The notes under the pieces are model-generated. The model was not told the DNA's origin, did no database searches, and saw nothing but the letters and a program-made list of their open reading frames with translations. From Bin5 sp965242905 (lineage in GTDB: Bacteria > Chloroflexota > Anaerolineae > Caldilineales > Caldilineaceae), in NCBI GenBank assembly GCA_965242905.1, contig CBDETM010000002.1, forward strand, positions 1,116,001-1,180,000: a stretch of DNA of 64,000 bases, in the 5' to 3' direction. Shown one piece after another: positions 54,521 to 62,949 of the stretch. Made by a program: the position numbers and the translations under genes. Each line of letters begins with the position of its first letter. The first letter of the stretch is position 1.

Positions 54521-55793
54521 AACCGATAGCGGCGCGGTGGCCGAAGAGACTATCACGAGTGTAGAGAGCAATGGAAGCGGTGAGACAGGACTTCATCTCC
54601 CGCACTTCACACCTACCCCCTCCGGGCCGGGTTCGGAACCCCCTCCCTCCCACGGCAATTTTCTGCAGAACATGCTGCTCTTTGCCCGCCTATTGCGCGG
54701 GCTGAGCATCCCGGTCACGCCAACACAGATTCTCGATCTGGTGGAGGCTCTGACGCAAATCAATCTGCGGGTCAAGGAGCAAGCACGGGACGCGGCCAGA
54801 GCTATTCTGGTCAGCCGGCAGGATCATCTGGAGCTGTTCGACGAGGCGTTTGACCTGTTCTGGCGGGCGAGGGAAAGACAGGAGCTTGCTCGCATAAATC
54901 TTGGAGAACTGCTGCAACAGACGCCGCAGGGAGAGATTCAATACCGCCTGATCCGGGCCGACCGCGAGAAGAAAGACGAACACCAACGGGTCGACCAAGA
55001 GCCCCTTGTCGAAAAGATCTATACCTACAGCAGCGTCGAGGCCCTGCGCAGCAGAGATTTCGCGACGATGACCGAGTTTGAGTTGCAACAGGTGAAGCAG
55101 TTTATGCAGGAGTTGCAGTGGACACCGGCAGAAAGACGCACCCGGCGCCGGGTACCCGCAACGCACGGCGACCAGGTTGATCTGCGGCGGTCGCTGCGCC
55201 AGAATGTGCGCTACGGCGGGGAGCCGCTCGTTATTGCCCGGCGCCAGCGCAAAACCCGGCGCCGCCCGATTGTGGCACTGGCCGACATCAGCGGCTCGAT
55301 GGATCGCTATAGCCGCGTGCTGCTGCAGTTCCTGTACTCGATTACCCACGCGCTGGACAGGGTAGAGGCGTTTGTTTTCAGCACACGGTTGACCCGGATC
55401 ACGCGCCATCTGAGGCGGCGAGACATCGACCTGGCTCTGGACCAGACCGCACACGCGGTGCATGACTGGGCCGGAGGTACGCGCATTGGTGAAGCGATCC
55501 GCGCGTTCAATTTTGACTGGGCGCGGCGCGTCTGCGGGCAGGGGGCAATCGTCCTGGTAATCAGCGACGGCTGGGACCGGGGCGATCCGGAGATGCTGGG
55601 ACAGGAGATGGGGCGGCTGCAACGCAGCTGTCACCGGCTGATCTGGCTAAACCCATTGCTGGGTTCACCAAGCTACGAACCGCTGACGCGGGGCATCCAG
55701 GCGGCGCTGCCGCATACCGACGAGTTCCTGCCGGTACACAATCTGATCAGCCTGGAGCAGCTGGCGCAGGTGATGGCGGACGCACAGGCGTGA
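54513..55793 (+). CDS. coxE: VWA domain-containing protein (CoxE-like)
   Basis: A 426-residue protein. The MIDAS motif is ADISGSMDRYS (about 255-265) with IVLVISDGWDRGDPE near the end of the VWA fold. The N-terminal half is helical (NFLQNMLLFARLLRGLSIPVTP). I chose ATG 54513, which overlaps the coxD stop; the longer frame overlaps coxD deeply and is not family-like. Confidence 0.9.
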   Translation: MSETDSGAVAEETITSVESNGSGETGLHLPHFTPTPSGPGSEPPPSHGNFLQNMLLFARLLRGLSIPVTPTQILDLVEALTQINLRVKEQARDAARAILVSRQDHLELFDEAFDLFWRARERQELARINLGELLQQTPQGEIQYRLIRADREKKDEHQRVDQEPLVEKIYTYSSVEALRSRDFATMTEFELQQVKQFMQELQWTPAERRTRRRVPATHGDQVDLRRSLRQNVRYGGEPLVIARRQRKTRRRPIVALADISGSMDRYSRVLLQFLYSITHALDRVEAFVFSTRLTRITRHLRRRDIDLALDQTAHAVHDWAGGTRIGEAIRAFNFDWARRVCGQGAIVLVISDGWDRGDPEMLGQEMGRLQRSCHRLIWLNPLLGSPSYEPLTRGIQAALPHTDEFLPVHNLISLEQLAQVMADAQA

Positions 55794-55869
55794 TGGAGTC
55801 TGCATTGTCCTCATAGAGGCATGTCGCGCCGAACAATTCTTGTATACACAGGGAAAAGTAGCTCCTATT

Positions 55870-56184
55870 ATGAAAGAGATCCTGGCCGATATCGACAACT
55901 GGCAGCTGGCAGGTAAACAGGTCGCCCTGGCAACGGTCGTGCAGGTGTATGGTTCGGCGCCGCGTCCTTTGGGCGCGAAGCTTGCAGTGTCCGAGGACGG
56001 CGCGATGGTGGGGTCCGTCAGCGGTGGTTGTGTCGAAAGCGCCACTGTACAGGAGGCGCTGGAGGTATTGGAGACGGGCAAGCCGCGTCTTGTCTCCTTC
56101 GGCATCGCCGACGAGACGGCCTGGGAGGTGGGCCTTGCTTGCGGGGGCACGATTGAAGTCTTCATAGAGCCTTTGAATTGGTAG
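55870..56184 (+). CDS. XdhC/CoxI N-terminal domain protein (split, part 1)
   Basis: A 104-residue protein equal to the XdhC_CoxI domain alone. It has ATVVQVYGSAPRPLGAKLAV and MVGSVSGGCVESATVQEALE, then CGGTIEVFIEPL. XdhC helps load or sulphurate molybdenum cofactor for hydroxylases. The second half of a normal XdhC is a separate gene 16 bp later, in another frame. ATG 55870 is preferred over an upstream TTG. Confidence 0.82.
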   Translation: MKEILADIDNWQLAGKQVALATVVQVYGSAPRPLGAKLAVSEDGAMVGSVSGGCVESATVQEALEVLETGKPRLVSFGIADETAWEVGLACGGTIEVFIEPLNW

Positions 56185-56200
56185 CTTGGAGAAGGGATGG

Positions 56201-56968
56201 GTGGCTGAACTCTTCGATGCGGCGGCACGGGCAATCCGGCAGGATGAATTGTGCGCGGTCGTAACCGTACTGAGCGGAGACGAAATCGGGCGTAAACTGC
56301 TGGTACATCGTGAGCGCCGGGCAGGCGGGGACGGTCACTCCCTGGCGGCAATTGGATCGTTGGGGGACACGGCACTGGAGAAGGCCACCATCGCTCGGGC
56401 GGCGGAAGCCATGGAGGCACGCCGTACGACACGTGTTTCGCTGAAGGTAGAAGAGCGGGAGTTGGAACTGCTGATCGACGTGCATGTTCCGCAGGAGAGG
56501 CTGGTCATCGTGGGGGCGGTCCATATCGCGATTCCGCTTGTCTCCTTTGCCCGCGAACTTGGTCTCAGTACTGTGGTTGTCGACGCCCGACCCATATTCG
56601 CTACACAGGACCGATTCGACCATGCGGACGAGTTAATCAGGAGCTGGCCTGAAGACGCTCTGCGGGAGATGGAGCTAAACGAGTCAACGTACGTCGTTAC
56701 GCTCACGCATGATGAGAAACTGGACACGCCGGCCCTGATTTACGCCCTGGACCACCCCGTCGGTTACATTGGCGCGCTCGGCTCAAAACGCACGCATGCG
56801 AAACGAGTTGCAGCCTTGCGCGAGGCGGGCGTGAGCCACGAGCAGATTAGCCGCATTCACGCGCCGATAGGGCTTGACCTTGGAGGTCGCAGCCCTGGAG
56901 AGATCGCGCTGGCGATCATGGCAGAGATTGTGCAGGTGCGGAATCGCGTTAGGGAGACGGGCAGATGA
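56201..56968 (+). CDS. XdhC Rossmann domain protein (split, part 2)
   Basis: A 255-residue protein with the XdhC Rossmann domain. It has LVIVGAVHIAIPLVSFARELG, where the usual G-A-G-H-V reads G-A-V-H-I, so the Gly loop is altered. YIGALGSKRTHAKR and IHAPIGLDLGGRSPGEIALA are typical C-terminal motifs. The GTG at 56201 follows AAGGG; a TTG at 56186 is an alternative. Its stop overlaps glcD by 4 bp. Confidence 0.83.
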   Translation: MAELFDAAARAIRQDELCAVVTVLSGDEIGRKLLVHRERRAGGDGHSLAAIGSLGDTALEKATIARAAEAMEARRTTRVSLKVEERELELLIDVHVPQERLVIVGAVHIAIPLVSFARELGLSTVVVDARPIFATQDRFDHADELIRSWPEDALREMELNESTYVVTLTHDEKLDTPALIYALDHPVGYIGALGSKRTHAKRVAALREAGVSHEQISRIHAPIGLDLGGRSPGEIALAIMAEIVQVRNRVRETGR

Positions 56969-58410
56969 ACGTACATCCACTGATCGAGACGCTGTCGCGT
57001 TTGTATGATGCCGACCGCCTCCTGACCCGTCCGGCCCAGCTGATGGCGTACGAATCGGACGCGCTGACGGCATTTCAGCAGAGAGCGGCGGCGGTGGTTA
57101 TTCCTCAAAATCGCGAGGAGGTAATCGAAACGATCCGTCTCTGCCACGGGTACAGCGTACCGTTCGTAGCGCGGGGGAGCGGCACCAGTCTATCGGGCGG
57201 CTCGCTGCCTATCGCCGATGGCATCGTCATCGCCCTGAATCGCCTCGACCGAATCCTGCGGCTGGACGCGGCGGACCGCATCGCCGTGGTAGAGCCAGGC
57301 GTGATCAATCTCAAGGTCTCCGAGGCGGCAAAGCCTTACGGTCTCTACTATGCGCCCGATCCTTCCAGCCAGTCGATCTGCACAATCGGCGGCAATGTAG
57401 CATTCAACTCCGGGGGTGCGCACTGCCTGAAGTACGGAATGACCAGCAACCATGTTTTGGGGATGACGGTTGCGCTGCCTGACGGCGAGGTCGTCGAGCT
57501 GGGCGGCGAAAGCCTGGAAGGCATAGGCCCCGATCTGCCGGGCTTCTTTGTGGGTAGTGAAGGGCTGTTCGGCGTCGCGCTGGAGATAACATTGCGATTA
57601 CTACCGATCCCGCAGACCTATCGCACCGTGCTGGCGGCATACGATTCGTTACATGCGGCGGGGGATGCGGTGACTGCGGTGGTTGCCTCCGGACTGCTGC
57701 CGGGCGCGATCGAGATCATGGACGCGCTGGCGATCAAGGCGGCGGAGGTAGGCGCCAAGGCGGGCTATCCGACGGCGCCGGCGCTGCTGATTGTCGAGTT
57801 GGAGGGAGAAGAGAGCGCGGTGGAGGCCGAATTCGCCCAATTGATGCAGCTGATCGAAGAGACCGCGCCTTTGGAGGTACGCATGGCGCAGACCGCTGAC
57901 GAACGCGCCCGCATCTGGAAGGGGCGCAAAGCCGCTTTCTCGGCGGTGGGTCGACTGGCCCCAGACTATATCGTGCAGGATGGGGTCGTACCCCGCAGCC
58001 GGTTGGGTGACGCGCTGGCGGAGATCGACCGGCTCAGCACCAGCTACGGCATCGACGTGGCCAACGTATTCCACGCCGGTGACGGCAACCTGCACCCGCT
58101 GATCCTGTTCGACGGCCGCGAGGAGGGCGCACTGGAACGGGCGGAGGAACTTGCCGGAGAAATCCTCGAGTTGTGCGTCGACCTAGGGGGCTCCATCACG
58201 GGCGAGCACGGAGTCGGCATGGAAAAGCGCGCCTTCCTTCCCAGAATGTATGGTCCGCTGGAGATGCAGGCGATGGAGGATGTGCGCCGCAGCGTTGACA
58301 GCAAGTCTCTGGCCAATCGCGGCAAGATGCTGCCGGCGGGCGAGGCCGAGTCGTTGACGCACGTTGGGCCCCATCCGCTGGAGAAGGCGGGCGTCATCTT
58401 CAGGGAGTAA
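56965..58410 (+). CDS. glcD: Glycolate oxidase subunit GlcD / FAD-linked oxidase
   Basis: A 481-residue FAD enzyme. The FAD-binding domain (about 35-210) has VPFVARGSGTSLSGGSLPIAD and NVAFNSGGAHCLKYG. The C-terminal FAD-oxidase domain has NVFHAGDGNLHPLILFD and GSITGEHGVGMEKRAFL. It oxidises glycolate or D-lactate. Translationally coupled to the split XdhC gene upstream, linking the cox and glc sets. Confidence 0.92.
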   Translation: MNVHPLIETLSRLYDADRLLTRPAQLMAYESDALTAFQQRAAAVVIPQNREEVIETIRLCHGYSVPFVARGSGTSLSGGSLPIADGIVIALNRLDRILRLDAADRIAVVEPGVINLKVSEAAKPYGLYYAPDPSSQSICTIGGNVAFNSGGAHCLKYGMTSNHVLGMTVALPDGEVVELGGESLEGIGPDLPGFFVGSEGLFGVALEITLRLLPIPQTYRTVLAAYDSLHAAGDAVTAVVASGLLPGAIEIMDALAIKAAEVGAKAGYPTAPALLIVELEGEESAVEAEFAQLMQLIEETAPLEVRMAQTADERARIWKGRKAAFSAVGRLAPDYIVQDGVVPRSRLGDALAEIDRLSTSYGIDVANVFHAGDGNLHPLILFDGREEGALERAEELAGEILELCVDLGGSITGEHGVGMEKRAFLPRMYGPLEMQAMEDVRRSVDSKSLANRGKMLPAGEAESLTHVGPHPLEKAGVIFRE

Positions 58411-58474
58411 GGGAAGACCAGGTCCGCGAGAAATATGCTTTGACAGAAACACAGACTTTCGGGGTAGGTGAGAG

Positions 58475-60607
58475 GTGAGAAGAACTGTACTCTTTGCCAC
58501 TGCCCTGCTCGTCCTTTCCTTTATCGGCGCTTGCAATCCGAGTGAAGAGCTTCTTCAACCAGGCGTCGAATCTACTGTTGAACCGCAACCCGAGCCGAAT
58601 GTTGCGCCGACTCCGGCCAGCGAAAACGTTGCCATGCTGGGAACTGCGGACGCCTTTGAAAGAAGCCAGTTTGCGCAGTTGGCGATCGACGGGGATCTGG
58701 AATCGATCTGGAATTCGCAGCAGTTGGCGCCGCAGTGGTTTTCGATAGCATTCGATAGCTTCTACCTGGTTGACAGAATCGAGCTGGTCGTGACGCAACT
58801 GCCCGCCGGCCCAACCACGCATGAAGTCTGGCTAGGGAGCGGTTCTGACACACGCGTACTCCAGGAGAGGCTGTTTGATATACATACGGAGGATGGCCAG
58901 ACAGTTGAGATTGCCGTTGAGCCTCCGCGCAGGTTAAATGAAGTGTTAGTAGTTACTCTCGATAGTCCCAGTTGGGTCGGGTGGCGAGAGGTAAGGGTTT
59001 TTGGGTCGCCGGCTGCCGAACCGGTGGGAGAGGCAAGTGGAGAGATCGAGGCCGGCGGGACCGAGCGAACTGCAGCTGAACCGTCGACGCCGGTGGAGGA
59101 GAATGTAGCACCGGTTGGATCTGCGTTCGCCTCGGCAGGGGAGGAGCTGGCCGGCCAGGCGATTGACGGGGAGCCGGATACTTTTTGGACTGCAGGTCTT
59201 CCTGCGCCGCAGTGGTATTCGGTCTCCTTCGACGAACTATACGTTGTCGACAAGCTGGAACTGGAGATGGCACAGTCGCCTGCTGGCCCGACGACGCACG
59301 AGATCTGGCTGGGGAACGGTTCCAGCACGCGGACGATGTATTGGCGGTTCGACAGCCAGCACACGGAAGACGGACAGACGCTGGAGGTCCCCATCGTTCC
59401 GCCGCGCAGCCTCAGCGAGGTGCAGATACTGACGCTTGACAGTCCGAGTTGGGTGGCGTGGCGAGAGATAAGGGTTTTTGGTTCACGATCCGATGACCCG
59501 GTGGGAGATACAGAGCTGCCGAAGTTCGATTTGATCAAGACTGCCGAAGGTCTTGCGCTTCCTGTGCAGGTCACGCATGCCGGCGATGGGTCTGGGCGCC
59601 TGTTCGTCGTCGAGCAGGAGGGTCAGATTCGTGTCGTCAAGGACGGCGTAGTCGAAGAGACACCTTTCCTCGACATTTCAAGTCGGGTTCGATGCTGTGG
59701 AGAGCGGGGCTTGCTCAACGTGGCATTTCCGCCGGGCTATGTCGACAAAGATTACTTTTATGCAAGTTATACGGACAGAGCCGGGGACACGGTCATCAGC
59801 CGCTTCAGGACGACTGCCAATCCTGACCGTGCCGACCCTGAGAGCGAGGAGGTTGTGCTCCTGATCGCCCAGCCGGACCAGGTCCACAATGGCGGCCGCA
59901 TTGTTTTCGGTCCTGACGGGTTCCTTTACATTGGCAGCGGTGACGGCGGCCACCCTACGCTTAAGGATGTTGAGAATCGTGCGCAGGATCCGGGCACGCT
60001 GCTGGGCAAGATCTTGCGCATTGACGTAGAATCGGACGTCAGGCCGTACGGCATCCCGCCGGACAACCCATTTGCAGAGGTCGACGGTCACCGCGGCGAA
60101 ATTTGGGCTCTGGGGCTGCGCAATCCATGGGGCTTTGCCTTTGACAAGTTGACCGGCGATCTGTACATTCCGGATGCGGGCCACATAAAGCACGAAGAGG
60201 TGAACTTTCAGCCTGCAGCAAGCCGCGGTGGTGAAAACTACGGCTGGAACATCAAAGAAGGGAGCAGGTGTTTCGAGTCGGTGTCGTGCAGCGCGCAGGG
60301 CTTGATTTCGCCTGTTGTCGAGTACGATCACGTGTACTCCTGTGCGATCGTGGGGGGCGCTGTTTATCGCGGCAATGACTATCCTGCATTGGACGGCGTA
60401 TTCTTCTACGGCGACTTCTGCAGTGGCAGGGTCTGGGGGTTGAAACGGTCGAAAGCCGATTCAAATGGAAGCATCTATGATGGTTGGCTGAGTACACTGC
60501 CCGTAAACGCCAAAGTCCCTGTCAGCGGCGTGGGCGAGGACGAAGAGGGCAATTTGTACGTAACCGGCTATCAGGATGGCGCTCTGTACCTGATTATCGG
60601 GGAATAG
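58475..60607 (+). CDS. Secreted PQQ-type sugar dehydrogenase-like lipoprotein with two tandem discoidin-like repeats
   Basis: A 710-residue exported lipoprotein with lipobox SFIGAC (Cys20). Two homologous beta domains follow, about residues 50-178 and 209-337, each with QLAIDG/QAIDGE, PQWFSI/PQWYSV, LPAGPTTHE/SPAGPTTHE and a VFGS end. They look like F5/8-type carbohydrate-binding domains. The C-terminal 350-708 is a glucose/sorbosone-dehydrogenase-like propeller (VTHAGDGSGRLFVVEQEGQI, RGLLNVAFPPGY, GDGGHPTLKD, NPWGFAFD). It sits between glcD and glcE. Cofactor and substrate are not established. Confidence 0.85.
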   Translation: MRRTVLFATALLVLSFIGACNPSEELLQPGVESTVEPQPEPNVAPTPASENVAMLGTADAFERSQFAQLAIDGDLESIWNSQQLAPQWFSIAFDSFYLVDRIELVVTQLPAGPTTHEVWLGSGSDTRVLQERLFDIHTEDGQTVEIAVEPPRRLNEVLVVTLDSPSWVGWREVRVFGSPAAEPVGEASGEIEAGGTERTAAEPSTPVEENVAPVGSAFASAGEELAGQAIDGEPDTFWTAGLPAPQWYSVSFDELYVVDKLELEMAQSPAGPTTHEIWLGNGSSTRTMYWRFDSQHTEDGQTLEVPIVPPRSLSEVQILTLDSPSWVAWREIRVFGSRSDDPVGDTELPKFDLIKTAEGLALPVQVTHAGDGSGRLFVVEQEGQIRVVKDGVVEETPFLDISSRVRCCGERGLLNVAFPPGYVDKDYFYASYTDRAGDTVISRFRTTANPDRADPESEEVVLLIAQPDQVHNGGRIVFGPDGFLYIGSGDGGHPTLKDVENRAQDPGTLLGKILRIDVESDVRPYGIPPDNPFAEVDGHRGEIWALGLRNPWGFAFDKLTGDLYIPDAGHIKHEEVNFQPAASRGGENYGWNIKEGSRCFESVSCSAQGLISPVVEYDHVYSCAIVGGAVYRGNDYPALDGVFFYGDFCSGRVWGLKRSKADSNGSIYDGWLSTLPVNAKVPVSGVGEDEEGNLYVTGYQDGALYLIIGE

Positions 60608-60745
60608 GTAGCAAGAGTAAACGGCCTGCGGCCTCAGTTCACTGTGGCGCCGTGGCGCACAGTTACACTGGATTCCTCCGGGCAGGAAGCATGTTTTAGT
60701 TCCCTGCAGACGGAACGGGAGTTTGGCCGGCAAAGTGCTTGAACC

Positions 60746-61921
60746 ATGAACAGCGTTTCTGAAATCCAGGAGGCAGTACAGGGGGCGAAGAGCGTGCGCG
60801 TCCGAGGGGGCGGCTCCAAACCAGCTCTGTCGCAGCGAGACTGCCAAGTGCACGCGCAATGTCTTGACCTGTCCGCGCTGAAAGGGGTCATCGACTATCA
60901 GCCCGAAGAGTATACCTTTACCGCACGCGCCGGTACACCCGTAGCAGAGATGACGGCGCTGCTGGCGGAGAAGGGCCAGTATCTGCCCTTCGATCCGCCA
61001 CTGGCCGAACGCGGAGCAACGCTGGGGGGAACGGTCGCCGCCGGCCTGAGCGGGCCGGGACGCTACCGCTACGGCGGCATTCGTGACTTTCTGATCGGCA
61101 TTCGCTTTGTCGACGGGAAGGGACAGGAGGTGCGGGGCGGGGGCGCGGTGGTGAAGAACGCGGCTGGGTTCGACTTTCCCAAACTGTTTGTCGGCAGTCT
61201 GGGACGATTGGGCATATTGACCGAACTGACCTTCAAAGTCTTCCCCCAGCCCTCGGCGTACGCGACCGTGGCAGCGGAATTTGACGGGCTTTCCGATCTG
61301 CTAGGCGCTCTCGATGCGGTGACGCGCAGCGCCATCGACCTGCACGCGGTAGACTTTGCGCCGGAGGGGCAGGGTTGGACCCTCTGGGTGCGCATTGGCG
61401 GACTGCTGACCGTTCTGCAGGAGCGGGCGCAGGCGTTGCGGACGGTTGTGTCCGCAGGCACGGGGCAAATGCGCAGTCTCTCCTTGTACCAGGACCAGGA
61501 AGAAGAAGAGGGCCTCTGGCAAACGGTGCGTTCCATGAGATGGCTTACGGAAGGAATGGGGCTGGTTCGGATCCCATTGACGCCGCAACGGATCCCGGCG
61601 GTGGAGGAAGCGCTTAGGGGCTCCCATACCGCGACGCGGCGCTATAGCGTCGGCGGAAATCTGCTCTGGTTGGGCTGGCCAGACGTAACGGCACAAGCAG
61701 GTGTTGAGCAGGATTCATCCCGAGACCTCCACGGCCTCTTGCAGGAACTGGGCCTGCAAGGTATACAGCTGATCGGCCGCGCGCGACGTGAAGGGGCAAA
61801 CCGCGACGAAGGCGACGCTAGAGACCATAAAGGCCCATTGCTGGGTAGACCGCTGCAAAACGCGTTCCTGCGACGGATTGCGGCCGCCCTGGATCCGGAG
61901 GGAAAGTTCGAACCGTGGTAA
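60746..61921 (+). CDS. glcE: Glycolate oxidase subunit GlcE
   Basis: A 391-residue FAD-binding subunit. It has SVRVRGGGSKPALS at the start, LAERGATLGGTVAAGLSGPG at about 92-111, and VKNAAGFDFPKLFVGSLG at about 132-149, the GlcE pattern. The C-terminal domain is degenerate. It cooperates with GlcD and GlcF. Confidence 0.9.
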   Translation: MNSVSEIQEAVQGAKSVRVRGGGSKPALSQRDCQVHAQCLDLSALKGVIDYQPEEYTFTARAGTPVAEMTALLAEKGQYLPFDPPLAERGATLGGTVAAGLSGPGRYRYGGIRDFLIGIRFVDGKGQEVRGGGAVVKNAAGFDFPKLFVGSLGRLGILTELTFKVFPQPSAYATVAAEFDGLSDLLGALDAVTRSAIDLHAVDFAPEGQGWTLWVRIGGLLTVLQERAQALRTVVSAGTGQMRSLSLYQDQEEEEGLWQTVRSMRWLTEGMGLVRIPLTPQRIPAVEEALRGSHTATRRYSVGGNLLWLGWPDVTAQAGVEQDSSRDLHGLLQELGLQGIQLIGRARREGANRDEGDARDHKGPLLGRPLQNAFLRRIAAALDPEGKFEPW

Positions 61922-61961
61922 TGACAGCAAAAACCAACAATTCTGATCGAGGAGCAAGCTG

Positions 61962-62930
61962 ATGAAAGCGATTCAAGTGCAAGAGGTCGGCGACCCCAAT
62001 GTGTTGCAGAGCGTTGACGTGCCGACACCTGAGCCGGGTGCGGGGGAAGCGCGCGTAAAGATCGAGGTGGCAGGCGTCAACTTTATCGACACCTATCACC
62101 GGCGTGGTTGGTATCCGTTGCCGCTGCCCTTCACCCCCGGAGTCGAAGGCGCGGGGGTTGTCGATGCCGTGGGCGAGGGCGTAACCGAAGCAACGGTCGG
62201 CGATGCCGTGGCTTACGGGATGTCGACTGGATCCTATGCCGAGTACGCCATCGTTCCCTCGAAGAATCTGGTCCACCGTCCGGATGGCGTGGATGCCCAG
62301 CACGGGGCGGCGGCGATGATCCAGGGGCTGACCGCCCACTACCTCGCGTGCAGCACCTATCCGCTCAAGCCGGGCGATACCTGCCTGGTGCATGCCGCGG
62401 CCGGCGGCACAGGGGCTCTGCTGGTACAGATCGCCAAACTGCGCGGCGCGCGTGTGCTCGGAACGGTTTCCACCGAGGAGAAGGCGCGCATCGCCAAGGC
62501 GGCCGGTGCAGATGCTACGATCCGCTACACAGAAGTAGACTTTGCGGAAGCGGTGCGCGATCTGACCGGCGGCGAAGGTGTCGAGGTCGTGTACGATTCG
62601 GTCGGCATCGCTACTTTCGACAAGAGCCTGGACTGCCTGAAGCCGCGCGGCTATATGGTACTGTTCGGCCAGGCGAGCGGCGTTGTTCCCTCAATCGACC
62701 CGCAGATACTCAACCAGAAGGGCTCGCTCTTCCTGACGCGACCGACGCTGGCCTCCCATATGCTCACGCGATCGGAGTTGGAGGGCCGCGCCAATGACAT
62801 TTTCAGCTGGATCGCGGAGGGTAAGCTGGAGATCCGCATCGACCGCACATTCCCTCTCGACGATGCCGAGGGCGCACATACATACCTGGAAGCGCGCCAG
62901 ACCAAGGGCAAGGTTCTGTTAACGACTTAA
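61962..62930 (+). CDS. NADPH:quinone reductase-like oxidoreductase (MDR superfamily)
   Basis: A 322-residue zinc-free alcohol-dehydrogenase-superfamily enzyme. GVNFIDTYHRRGWYPLPLPF is the quinone-reductase signature. The NADPH loop is HAAAGGTGALLVQIAKLRGA, and YDSVGIATFDKSLDCLKPRG is typical of QOR. It lies between glcE and glcF, 40 bp after the former and 19 bp before the latter. Confidence 0.9.
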   Translation: MKAIQVQEVGDPNVLQSVDVPTPEPGAGEARVKIEVAGVNFIDTYHRRGWYPLPLPFTPGVEGAGVVDAVGEGVTEATVGDAVAYGMSTGSYAEYAIVPSKNLVHRPDGVDAQHGAAAMIQGLTAHYLACSTYPLKPGDTCLVHAAAGGTGALLVQIAKLRGARVLGTVSTEEKARIAKAAGADATIRYTEVDFAEAVRDLTGGEGVEVVYDSVGIATFDKSLDCLKPRGYMVLFGQASGVVPSIDPQILNQKGSLFLTRPTLASHMLTRSELEGRANDIFSWIAEGKLEIRIDRTFPLDDAEGAHTYLEARQTKGKVLLTT

Positions 62931-62949
62931 CGCCAGAGACTGCAATCCC

